Source: [Candidatus Thermochlorobacteriaceae] bacterium GBChlB
Lineage (GTDB): Bacteria > Bacteroidota > Chlorobiia > Chlorobiales > Thermochlorobacteraceae
Length of the DNA: 47,273 nucleotides
NCBI GenBank assembly: GCA_000724175.1
Contig: JPGV01000029.1
Span: 75,379 to 122,651 of the forward strand
Direction of reading: 5' to 3'
The notes beneath the pieces were generated by a model. The model did not search any database. It saw only the letters and a list, made by a program, of their open reading frames with translations, and had not been told where the DNA came from. Position numbers and translations under genes: made by a program. Below, piece after piece: positions 17,207-24,746 of the stretch (its first letter is position 1; each line of letters opens with the position of its first letter).

Positions 17207-17421
17207 TTGTTTTGACGGCTTTGATTAGAGAGTCCGTTTTTGAAAGAACTGCTTTTGTGGGTATGTAATACTACGCAGCGCGAGCGGTACTTCGACGATT
17301 TCTTGCGGAGAATATCTTTTGACTGCGGACGATTTGGACGGTTTTGCGCGCAAAGACTTTCACTTCAAGCACATGACGCTCATGTTTTTTTTTGCGCGAG
17401 GATGCCAGTGCGCTGCTATGA

Positions 17422-17979
17422 TTACGACACAGGGTAATACGGGGAAATCATCACATACACCAGCACGCCAGTCACGGCGACATAGAGCCAAAGCGGCAGC
17501 GTAATGCGGGCGATTTTTTTATGCTTTTCAAATTCGCCGCGCCACGAGCGGGCAATCGTAAACAGCGCGAGCGGCAGAATAATCGCGGCAAGCACGATGT
17601 GTGTGAGCAATACAAAGTAATATACAAGGCGAATCGCGCCCTCGCCGCCGAACTTCGTCGCTGGTGCTTGCGAGTGGTAAATCACATAGGAAATCAAAAA
17701 GATGCTCGATAACACAAACGTGCTGACCATCATGGTTTTGTGCAGGCGAATGTTCTTGTTTTTAATCGCTATAAACCCAAGCACCAGCAGAACAGCGCAC
17801 GAGCCGTTGATGAACGCATGAAACTTCGGCAGATACGATACATTGACGCCGCCGCCAAGCGAGAGAATTTGCGGAAAGAAAATTAGAAATGCCACAAGGC
17901 TCACGACAACAACCGAGAGCGCGTAAATGAAAATCGACAATGATTTTTCGTTGGCTTGTTTTAAGTCTAGCGTTGCCAT
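17422..17979 (-). CDS. DUF420 membrane protein, probable cytochrome oxidase assembly factor
   Basis: 185 residues with about five membrane segments and the DUF420 pattern: LPKFHAFING, then NIRLHKTMMVSTFVLSSIFLISYVIYHS, then LTHIVLAAIILPLAL, and a C-terminal KHKKIARITLPLWLYVAVTGVLVY. The His residues in these helices are characteristic. DUF420 proteins (CtaM in Firmicutes) are needed to assemble heme-copper oxidases. Here the gene lies 30 bases downstream of SCO1, the copper-delivery protein, which supports that role. No oxidase subunit gene is in the window. Confidence 0.88.
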   Translation of the reverse strand: MATLDLKQANEKSLSIFIYALSVVVVSLVAFLIFFPQILSLGGGVNVSYLPKFHAFINGSCAVLLVLGFIAIKNKNIRLHKTMMVSTFVLSSIFLISYVIYHSQAPATKFGGEGAIRLVYYFVLLTHIVLAAIILPLALFTIARSWRGEFEKHKKIARITLPLWLYVAVTGVLVYVMISPYYPVS

Positions 17980-18009
17980 AAAATTTGAAATATGTTTTCG
18001 TTACGATGA

Positions 18010-18633
18010 TTATTTCGTTGAAGCCGTCTGCGCTATGAGCGGTCGAGCCAGTTCGCGAATGTTGGATTTCAGCACCGAGAGGCTCGCCGGCTCGCCGCTT
18101 GCAAAGTAGCCACGAATCTGTGCATCTTGGTCGATGAGCACAAACTTTGTGCTGTGTCCGGCGGGCAAGTTTTCGGCGGGCAGCAGACATCCTTTCTCCG
18201 AGAGCGTTATCACATCTTGAATGCTGCCGCGTAAAAATTTCCATCGGTCATCGACCACGCTGTGGTCTTTGGCATAGTCGCGCAGGACGTCGGGCGTGTC
18301 GTGTTGTGGGTCAACGGTTATCGAGACGAACTGCACTTTATCGGACGAGGCGTAGAGTTTGTAAAGCTCTTCGAGTTGTTTCGACATCACTGGGCAGGCG
18401 CTTGGGCATCGGGTAAAGAAGAAATCCAACACGGTAATTTTGCCGCGCAGATTTTTTTCGGTGAAGGGGTTTCCGTCTTGGTCTTGAAATTGAAACGCAG
18501 GAACAGCGGCATAGATGGGAATTTCTTTGCGCGATAGGTCAGCAAATTGAATGGTTAGCACAGCCAGCGCGGTTATGCCGAAAACCGCTGCGCTGAAGAC
18601 CAACAGCGTTTTTCTTAAATCCTTTATTTCCAT
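18010..18633 (-). CDS. SCO1/SenC/PrrC copper chaperone for cytochrome oxidase
   Basis: Inner-membrane-anchored thioredoxin-fold protein that delivers copper to the Cu-A site of cytochrome c oxidase. 207 residues with one N-terminal membrane anchor (about 10-28). The Cu ligands are present: Cys76-x-x-x-Cys80 in TRCPSACPV and His160 in GHSTKFVLID. It precedes DUF420 by 30 bases on the same strand. Two imperfect 21-22 base direct repeats lie immediately upstream of its start. Confidence 0.94.
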   Translation of the reverse strand: MEIKDLRKTLLVFSAAVFGITALAVLTIQFADLSRKEIPIYAAVPAFQFQDQDGNPFTEKNLRGKITVLDFFFTRCPSACPVMSKQLEELYKLYASSDKVQFVSITVDPQHDTPDVLRDYAKDHSVVDDRWKFLRGSIQDVITLSEKGCLLPAENLPAGHSTKFVLIDQDAQIRGYFASGEPASLSVLKSNIRELARPLIAQTASTK

Positions 18634-18635
18634 TT

Positions 18636-18683
18636 TTACGGCAATACTTCTTTTACTGCAAATTACGGCAAAACTTTTTTACT
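18636..18683. repeat. Two imperfect direct repeats upstream of SCO1
   Basis: Copy 1 (18636-18657) and copy 2 (18663-18683) share TTACGGCAA followed by ACTT, a T-rich run and TACT, and start 27 bases apart. They lie in the SCO1 promoter/leader and could be tandem regulator sites. Chance is possible because the tract is T-rich. Confidence 0.45.
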
Positions 18684-18831
18684 CATCATTGGCGGCATAA
18701 AAATAACACAATGCGCCGACTGACAAGCAACGCTTTTTCAACGACAAAAATGGCAATTCGTTCCGCCCGCCGTTTCGTTGACGAGAAAAAATCGTAGTTT
18801 GTCGCTGAGAATGCCGTCGCCGTTTTGCGGA

Positions 18832-18861
18832 TTGAAAATCAACGACGGTTGGTTAGTTTTG
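18832..18861 (+). promoter_or_regulatory. Candidate Bacteroidota-type promoter for the LON-domain gene
   Basis: TTG (18832-18834), 19 bases, then TAGTTTTG (18854-18861), an exact match to the TAnnTTTG -7 consensus of Bacteroidota sigma factors. The ATG follows 31 bases later. Confidence 0.4.
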
Positions 18862-18892
18862 CGTCTCTTTTTACAAACGCGCCGAAATTATC

Positions 18893-19546
18893 ATGTCAGA
18901 GAAAACGATTATCCCGTTGTTCCCATTGCCGCTCGTCGTTTGTCCCGATGAAACGCTGCCGCTTCACATCTTTGAAGAACGCTACAAAGCCATGATTGCC
19001 TTTTGTCGTCCAGCAGCAGCGGGCGGCGCGCCGAAGCCCTTTGGCGTCTCTCTTGCTTACAACAACAAACTCTACCCGATTGGCTGCACCGTTCTGATTG
19101 AAGAAATTGTCAACGAATACGAGGACGGGCGTCTGGACATCATTACTGTCGGAGCCATGCGCTACAAGATGCTTGAAACCTACAAAGACAAGCCGTATAT
19201 GCGCGCCGCGGTTGAATTTTTCGACGATGACGGTGAAGCGACCGACAACAACTTGCGCCAAAAAGCAATTGCGCTGCACTTAAAGTTCATTGAGTTACTC
19301 AACGGTGAAACGACCGTCGAGGAATACGACGCCGATGAGCGCGTCTCGTTTCGCATTGCGCACTCCGCTGGCTTTGATGTGATACAAAAGCAAAAGGTGT
19401 TGGAAATGACCAATGAAAATGCGCGGCTCGAGCTGCTCATCGAGCATTTCGAGAAAAACATTCCCGAAATCGAGCGCACCGAAGAAATTAAACGGCGGGT
19501 GCGTTCCAACGGGCACTTCAAAAATTTGCGCTCCCTCGATTTTTAA
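18893..19546 (+). CDS. LON substrate-binding-domain protein
   Basis: 217 residues consisting only of the N-terminal domain of Lon protease: it begins IIPLFPLPLVVCPDETLPLHIFEERYKAM, the classic LON start, and later has YEDGRLDIITVGAMRYKM. There is no ATPase or protease domain, as in many stand-alone LON proteins of unknown role, possibly adaptors. The C-terminal half is helical with a likely coiled coil. It heads a run with nadC (30-base gap) and an exported protein. Confidence 0.92.
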   Translation: MSEKTIIPLFPLPLVVCPDETLPLHIFEERYKAMIAFCRPAAAGGAPKPFGVSLAYNNKLYPIGCTVLIEEIVNEYEDGRLDIITVGAMRYKMLETYKDKPYMRAAVEFFDDDGEATDNNLRQKAIALHLKFIELLNGETTVEEYDADERVSFRIAHSAGFDVIQKQKVLEMTNENARLELLIEHFEKNIPEIERTEEIKRRVRSNGHFKNLRSLDF

Positions 19547-19576
19547 CACCGTGATTTACTTCTTTGCCGCAACGCT

Positions 19577-20473
19577 ATGCCGGGAGATGCCTTAGAGCTG
19601 AACGATTTTATCCGCCACTGCGAAGTCGAGACCATCGAGTCGGCGATGCTCGAGGATTTATATTCGGGCGATATTACCACCGAAGCCACTGTGCCAGACG
19701 ACCACCGAAGCAAAGGCGTCATTCGCGCTAAATCGAGCGGCGTGGTGGCAGGCATTCGCGTCGCGCAGATGATTTTTTCAATGTCGAAAAATCCCATCGC
19801 CTTCACGGCTCGCAAAAAAGATGGGGATGTGGTGGCAGCGGGCGATGTCCTCGCCGAAGCGGTCGGCAAAACCGAAACACTGTTGGTGTGTGAGCGCACC
19901 GTGTTGAACTTTATGCAACGGATGTCGGGCATTGCCACCAAGACCGCCGAGTTCGTTGCGCTCATCAAGCACACCAAGGCCAGCCTGTTGGACACGCGCA
20001 AGACCGCGCCCGGTCTAAGATTCTTTGATAAGGAAGCGGTCAAACTCGGCGGCGGCACCAATCATCGCATTGGGCTGTTCGATATGATGCTAATTAAAGA
20101 CAACCACATTGATGCGTCGGGCAGCGTTCAAGAGGCAATTCGACGCGCCAAAGAGTATCGCAAACACAAAATGCTCGATGTCAAACTTGAAGTCGAGGTG
20201 CGCTCGCTCGAGGAACTGCAAGCCGCGTTGCCATTTACGCCCGATATTATCATGCTCGACAATTTTTCGTTAGGCGATTTAAGGAAAGCCGTCGGCATTG
20301 TCAGAGCGAAAAAAGCGTCTATTCAACTTGAAGCCTCTGGCGGTGTGAGCAAAGAAACCATTGGCGCAATTGCCGAAACAGGCGTCGATTTCATCAGCGT
20401 TGGCGAACTGACGCACAGCGTTACGGCAATGGACATTTCAATGAAAATTTCACCTATCGGTTCAACGATATGA
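19577..20473 (+). CDS. nadC: Nicotinate-nucleotide pyrophosphorylase (quinolinate phosphoribosyltransferase)
   Basis: Converts quinolinate and PRPP to nicotinate mononucleotide, CO2 and PPi in de novo NAD synthesis; cytoplasmic. 298 residues, the normal size. Family signatures are in order: DLYSGDITTEATVP, CERTVLNFMQRMSGIATKT, LLDTRKTAPGLRFFDKEAV, GGGTNHRIGLFDMMLIKDNH, and the C-terminal LEASGGVSKETI followed by GVDFISVGELTHS. nadA and nadB are not in the window. The stop codon overlaps the next start as ATGA. Confidence 0.97.
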   Translation: MPGDALELNDFIRHCEVETIESAMLEDLYSGDITTEATVPDDHRSKGVIRAKSSGVVAGIRVAQMIFSMSKNPIAFTARKKDGDVVAAGDVLAEAVGKTETLLVCERTVLNFMQRMSGIATKTAEFVALIKHTKASLLDTRKTAPGLRFFDKEAVKLGGGTNHRIGLFDMMLIKDNHIDASGSVQEAIRRAKEYRKHKMLDVKLEVEVRSLEELQAALPFTPDIIMLDNFSLGDLRKAVGIVRAKKASIQLEASGGVSKETIGAIAETGVDFISVGELTHSVTAMDISMKISPIGSTI

Positions 20474-20994
20474 CGCGGCTGTTTTTATACCAAACGATTG
20501 TTTTTAGCCTGTTGGGTCTGAGTTGGGCGGCGTGCGGTAATGGACTCGAGCCTGATTTTCGCGCCGAGAGTGCCAATGCGCGCGGTCGCTTTCGCGGCAC
20601 AATCACGTTTCGCAATTGGCCTCCGCCCGTTCCCGATAGCTTGCAGCCCGACAGTTTGCGCGAGCTGTTGTTTGTCGTCTATCGCACGCCGCCCAGCGCA
20701 GCACTATTTTTAGACCCTAATAATCTCGCCGATACGATTTTTTTGCGCCGCGCATTTTACCGCCCAACGTTCCAAATCGACCGCGAAATTGCCGCTGGAA
20801 CGTATCAGTATGTCGCCGTGGCGCAGCAGTTCAGGGGATTCGTGCTTGACCCAAATAATTGGAGACCTGTCGGCGTCTTTGGTGGCAGCCCGTCCAATCC
20901 CACTGGCGCCCCAATGGTCATTCAGCCAAATCAAATCACAACGAATGTGGACATTGACGTCGACTTCTGGCGCCCCTTGCCGTTTCCACGATGA
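20470..20994 (+). CDS. Putative exported protein or lipoprotein of unknown function
   Basis: 174 residues. The N terminus is a signal peptide ending in WAACG; the Cys suggests a lipoprotein, but the lipobox is imperfect (Trp at -3). The mature protein is Pro-rich with a beta-sandwich look (GRFRGTITFRNWPP; IDREIAAGTYQYVAVAQQF), like carboxypeptidase-regulatory-like or transthyretin-like domains. It overlaps nadC by 4 bases (ATGA), so translation is probably coupled, though no link to NAD synthesis is evident. No family recognised with confidence. Confidence 0.75.
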   Translation: MTRLFLYQTIVFSLLGLSWAACGNGLEPDFRAESANARGRFRGTITFRNWPPPVPDSLQPDSLRELLFVVYRTPPSAALFLDPNNLADTIFLRRAFYRPTFQIDREIAAGTYQYVAVAQQFRGFVLDPNNWRPVGVFGGSPSNPTGAPMVIQPNQITTNVDIDVDFWRPLPFPR

Positions 20995-21052
20995 GCCAAC
21001 AGAGTGATGCAGAAAACTTTTCCAAAAGCACAAAGGTGCTTAAATTAACCCA

Positions 21053-21060
21053 TAACTTTG
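21053..21060 (+). promoter_or_regulatory. Candidate TAnnTTTG -7 element before the 92-residue gene
   Basis: TAACTTTG matches the Bacteroidota -7 consensus exactly and lies 42 bases before the ATG at 21103. I see no clear TTTG -33 partner, so support is partial. Confidence 0.3.
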
Positions 21061-21102
21061 CGCCGTAACGCATTCAAAATAAAACGCTGTCTCTGAAAAC
21101 AG

Positions 21103-21381
21103 ATGAGCCAAAACTCTGTTCCAAAGCATTATATCGAGAAAGTATTTCTCCAGTATTATGCGGACGGGCGGACAGGCGAGTTTTTCCTTGCCGATAACTA
21201 CAACAATCTCAAAGGCTTCCGACCGATGCTGGAAGAGAATACTAAAAAAATTAAGGATGTCGCCGTCAGTTTGGTTCGAGCAGGATTTATGGTCGGCACC
21301 ATCAATCGTGAAAAAGACATCACAGTAACGATCAAAGGCATCACGTCCGAAGGCTTGAAATACCTGCGCACGCTGCCCTGA
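21103..21381 (+). CDS. Small protein of unknown function, possibly winged-helix
   Basis: 92 residues, separated from the preceding operon by 108 bases and probably transcribed on its own. The C-terminal ITVTIKGITSEGLKYLRTL resembles the wing and final helix of small winged-helix proteins (compare 'LTxxGxxYL' endings), and the first half is helical, but no family is recognised. Two bases separate its stop from the convergent glycosyltransferase stop. Confidence 0.7.
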   Translation: MSQNSVPKHYIEKVFLQYYADGRTGEFFLADNYNNLKGFRPMLEENTKKIKDVAVSLVRAGFMVGTINREKDITVTIKGITSEGLKYLRTLP

Positions 21382-21383
21382 TG

Positions 21384-22598
21384 TTACGCGGTGCGGCTCT
21401 CCGTCGTTGCGCTCACGTTCCCTGTCGGCGCATGATTTCTCAACACATCAATCGAGTAGAATGTGCCGCGCCACTCCACGCCGCCGCGCAGCGTGATGCC
21501 AATCGCTGATTTCAGAAATCCGTATAAAAACAGCAGCGACATCAATGGATGAAGCGCCGTGTAGGCCAGTGCTTTTAGGGCAGGTCGTCGAAGCGCATAA
21601 ACGAGGAAAATCAACCCGATGGAAACGCCGCCGCACGCCTGAGCAAACCCGTTAGGGAGCATCGGCAGCCAGTACGGCGCAACCAGCCCGCCCAGCGTTC
21701 CTGCAATTCCAATCAGCACCCAACCCCACGAAAAATTCACGCCCGGAAACGCACTGCGTTCAATGCCGCGCACGCTGTCCCAAAGTCCATTGCGCCAACG
21801 CACCGACACCATCGAGTCGCCGCCCAGCACATGTGTGCCTTCACGCTGGCGCTTCACATAGTAGCCGAGCATCACATCGTCGGCCACTTCGCTCTTCAAC
21901 ATGCGGTGTCCGCCGAAGGCTTCATAGAGATCACGCTTGATGAAATTGAATGCGCCTACGCCAATGTAAGCCGATTGATTGTTCGGATTCTTTGCGCCCG
22001 TCGGACTGAACTTCCATGTAAAAAGCAATGCAAAGAGCGCAATGAACGCTTCTTCAAAAATGTGTTCGGCGAGCATCTTTGGATAAATAACGATATGCTT
22101 CGCGCGTTGAGTTTCGGCGTAAGCGACGGTTTTCGAGAGCGTGTCGGGCGCGAACAAAATGTCGGCATCGGTAAATAAGATATACTCGCCGCTCGAGGCT
22201 TCGACGCCTTTTTGGTTTGCATGATTTTTTCCGAGCCAGCCGCTGGGCAACACCGTTACATGAATCGCTTTGATGCGCGCATCTTGTTTAGCCAAGTCGT
22301 TGATGATGTCGCCCGTCTCATCGGTTGAGCGGTCGTTGATGACGATGAGTTCAAACCTTGGGTAATCTTGTCGGAGGAGCGACTGTAGCGACGCTCGAAT
22401 TTTCGCCGCCTCGTTACAGGCCGGAACAACGATGCTGACAAGGGGTTTCGGCGTAGCTGCATCGAGCGGCTTGATGGCGTCAAGCGCTGGAATCGCGCGC
22501 TTCATATAGGCGGCACGCAGAAACATCGCCGACCAACCGACAAGGCAGAACAGCGAAAAGGCGTCAAGCAGGGCGTTTGGTGTAAAAAAGTCGGGCAT
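21384..22598 (-). CDS. Membrane-anchored GT2 glycosyltransferase, CrtQ/CruC/HpnB-like
   Basis: Inverting GT-A enzyme of 404 residues. An N-terminal membrane segment (about 8-28) precedes the GT2 domain: SIVVPACNEAAKI, VINDRSTDET, PSGWLGKNHANQKGV, the DxD-like FTDADI, and VADDVMLG. Three or four C-terminal membrane helices follow, then GVEWRGTFYSI. The 'GW-GK-xA' segment and the terminal 'VEW+G--Y' motif are shared with CrtQ (diaponeurosporenoate glucosyltransferase), CruC (chlorobactene glucosyltransferase) and HpnB. A carotenoid or hopanoid glycoside is therefore plausible, but no carotenoid gene is adjacent. Confidence 0.85.
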   Translation of the reverse strand: MPDFFTPNALLDAFSLFCLVGWSAMFLRAAYMKRAIPALDAIKPLDAATPKPLVSIVVPACNEAAKIRASLQSLLRQDYPRFELIVINDRSTDETGDIINDLAKQDARIKAIHVTVLPSGWLGKNHANQKGVEASSGEYILFTDADILFAPDTLSKTVAYAETQRAKHIVIYPKMLAEHIFEEAFIALFALLFTWKFSPTGAKNPNNQSAYIGVGAFNFIKRDLYEAFGGHRMLKSEVADDVMLGYYVKRQREGTHVLGGDSMVSVRWRNGLWDSVRGIERSAFPGVNFSWGWVLIGIAGTLGGLVAPYWLPMLPNGFAQACGGVSIGLIFLVYALRRPALKALAYTALHPLMSLLFLYGFLKSAIGITLRGGVEWRGTFYSIDVLRNHAPTGNVSATTESRTA

Positions 22599-22696
22599 AG
22601 AGCGTTAAATTGCAGTTGAAGATAAGCCAGAGTCATAACGCCGACGACCGCTTTCCAATTTCAAACAACCTCTAAAAAATTATCAGTAAAAGTAAC

Positions 22697-23947
22697 ATGA
22701 ATATCCTTGTTCTTAATTGCGGCAGTTCTTCCGTCAAGTTCCAACTCATTCAGACCGACTATGACATGATTAACGCCAACACAGATAAGACATTGGCGTC
22801 TGGGCTGATTGAGCGCATCGGCAGCGAAGCCCTGATTACATTCAAGAACATGAGCGTCTCGCCCGCGAAGGTGCAGCGGTCTGCGGCGCCGATACGCGAC
22901 CATCAGGCGGCAATTTCATTTGTGATTGAATGGTTGATTTCGAAAGAGTCGGGCGTGCAAGGCGTCGGCGGCATTAGCGACATTCAAGCCATTGGGCATC
23001 GCGTCGTTCACGGCGGCGAAAAATTGACGGCCTCGACCGTCATTGACGACCATGTTATCGACCAAATCGAGGACTGCAACGAACTTGCGCCGCTTCACAA
23101 TCCGCAGAACCTGAAAGGCATCTATGCCACGCAACATCTTTTCGGCGCAAGCGTGCCGCAAGTCGCCGTCTTCGACACAGCGTTTCATCATACCATGCCG
23201 GAGCATGCGTATCTCTACGCCATTCCGTATCAATTCTACCGTCGACACAAAATTCGCCGTTACGGCTTTCACGGCATTTCGCATCGCTATGTCAGCTTTC
23301 GCTATCGAACCTTGATGAACATCGAGCGCGATACAGTTCGGCTTATCTCGATTCACTTGGGCAACGGCTGTTCGGCGTGCGCGATTGAAGGCGGCTGCTC
23401 AACCGACACGTCCATGGGTATGACGCCGCTCGAGGGATTGGTGATGGGCACACGCTCTGGCGACATTGATGCCGCAGTGCTGGCATACTTAGCGCACAAA
23501 GAAGGTTTATCATTTGACGAAGCCGAGCGCGTGATGAATAAACAATCCGGACTGCTTGGCATTTCAGGATTGACCAATGATATGCGCGACCTCATCGCCG
23601 AAGCTGAAGAAAACAATGACCGTCGTGCCAAACTTGCTATTGATGTGTTTTGTTATCGGGTCAAGAAATATATCGGCGCGTATTTGGCGGCGCTCAACGG
23701 CGCAATGGCGATTGCTTTCACGGGCGGCATTGGCGAGAACGCGGCATTCATTCGAAAAAAAATCTGTAGCGACCTTGACTGGCTTGGCGTGCGACTCGAT
23801 GAGGCAGAGAACCATAAAATGGTCGGCGGTAAAGAAGGCAAGTTTTCAATGCCCGATAGCCGGCTTGCGCTGTGGGTGATTCCGACCAACGAAGAGCTCA
23901 TCATCGCCCGCGACACATTTCGCGCCCTCGTTACAGAAACCGCGTAA
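22697..23947 (+). CDS. ackA: Acetate kinase
   Basis: Interconverts acetyl phosphate + ADP and acetate + ATP. 416 residues, close to the usual 400. Motifs: NCGSSSVKFQL (Asn7, Ser10, Ser12), GHRVVHGG, FDTAFHHTMP (catalytic Asp), YGFHGISHRYV, HLGNGCSACAI, GTRSGDIDAAV, FTGGIGENA and the C-terminal TNEELIIARD. No phosphotransacetylase is adjacent. It begins a co-directional run to the M48 protease (to 27315), though gaps of 19-84 bases leave room for separate promoters. Confidence 0.97.
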   Translation: MNILVLNCGSSSVKFQLIQTDYDMINANTDKTLASGLIERIGSEALITFKNMSVSPAKVQRSAAPIRDHQAAISFVIEWLISKESGVQGVGGISDIQAIGHRVVHGGEKLTASTVIDDHVIDQIEDCNELAPLHNPQNLKGIYATQHLFGASVPQVAVFDTAFHHTMPEHAYLYAIPYQFYRRHKIRRYGFHGISHRYVSFRYRTLMNIERDTVRLISIHLGNGCSACAIEGGCSTDTSMGMTPLEGLVMGTRSGDIDAAVLAYLAHKEGLSFDEAERVMNKQSGLLGISGLTNDMRDLIAEAEENNDRRAKLAIDVFCYRVKKYIGAYLAALNGAMAIAFTGGIGENAAFIRKKICSDLDWLGVRLDEAENHKMVGGKEGKFSMPDSRLALWVIPTNEELIIARDTFRALVTETA

Positions 23948-23968
23948 CGCGCCAACGCCCTGATGGAG

Positions 23969-24000
23969 TTTGAGACAAGTTGAACTTAATGCTATATTTC
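23969..24000 (+). promoter_or_regulatory. Candidate Bacteroidota-type promoter for the YdcF-like gene
   Basis: TTTG (23969-23972), a 20-base spacer, then TATATTTC (23993-24000), one mismatch from TAnnTTTG. The ATG lies 31 bases further on. Spacing and order match the known FCB promoter layout. Confidence 0.4.
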
Positions 24001-24031
24001 TTTAATCTTTCGTTTAACGCTTACTGCCACT

Positions 24032-24694
24032 ATGATGCGATTTGTCAAAACGGTTTTTATTGGTCTTACCTCGCTTTCGTTGTCAATGTTTTCGGGCATT
24101 CTCGTTCTGATAGTCGGCACATGGATGTCGTGGGAAAATGCCGAGCATCCGCCGCTTACCGTCGCTGTGATTCTGGGAAAACGGTTGGACAACGGACAGA
24201 TTTCACCTGCGCTGTCGGCACGGCTCGATAAAGCCATGACGCTTTACGACGAAGAGGTCGCCAGCTATTTTGTCCTGAGCGGCGGCGTTCCGCAAGGCGA
24301 GGGCGACAGCGAGGCGCAAGCCATGAAAGCCTATCTGCAAGAACGTGGTTTCCCGACCGCGCATCTGATCTTGGAAAATCAGTCGACGACGACCATCGAC
24401 AATCTCTACTACTGCAAATTGCTTCTCGACAGCCTTGATTGCGAGCCAGTGTATTTGGTTACAAGCCAGTCACACCTTTGTCGCGCGATGCTCATTGCGG
24501 AGCGCTGCGGCGTCAGCGCCATCGGCGTGCCTGCGGACATGGCGGGCAACGCGCTTGAAATATGCGGCGAGTATCTTTATGAGGCGGTGTGCTTAGCGTA
24601 TTTCCTTGCTGTCGAGCAGTGGGATATGGTCAATCCCGACGACATTCCGTCGTATAATCCCCGGCTCAAATATGCCTTCGCGCTGCGTCGCTGA
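24032..24694 (+). CDS. YdcF/SanA-family (DUF218) membrane-anchored protein
   Basis: 220 residues. One N-terminal membrane segment (about 8-30) anchors a Rossmann-like DUF218 domain: VAVILGKRLDNGQISPALSARLD, YFVLSGGVPQGEGDSEAQAM, LILENQSTTTIDNL (Glu/Ser/Thr cluster) and VTSQSHLCRAMLIAERCG. Members such as SanA, ElyC and YdcF affect envelope integrity or peptidoglycan lipid carriers; the biochemical activity is unsettled. It lies 84 bases after ackA and 52 bases before isocitrate dehydrogenase. Confidence 0.9.
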   Translation: MMRFVKTVFIGLTSLSLSMFSGILVLIVGTWMSWENAEHPPLTVAVILGKRLDNGQISPALSARLDKAMTLYDEEVASYFVLSGGVPQGEGDSEAQAMKAYLQERGFPTAHLILENQSTTTIDNLYYCKLLLDSLDCEPVYLVTSQSHLCRAMLIAERCGVSAIGVPADMAGNALEICGEYLYEAVCLAYFLAVEQWDMVNPDDIPSYNPRLKYAFALRR

Positions 24695-24746
24695 CAGCAT
24701 TTCTTTCTCAAAAACCACTTCGTAAAACCTAACGCAAGTTTGTAGT

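Noticed and set aside
17319-17504. Plus-strand frame of 61 codons in the gap after DUF420
   Set aside because: Starts with TTG, ends antisense inside the DUF420 gene, and has no recognisable domain. Apart from the palindrome at 17194-17206 I see nothing in the 17207-17421 gap.
21026-21041. AAGCAC-AAAG-GTGCTT hairpin after the nadC run
   Set aside because: Six-base stem, but followed by AAATTA rather than a T-run; could be chance.
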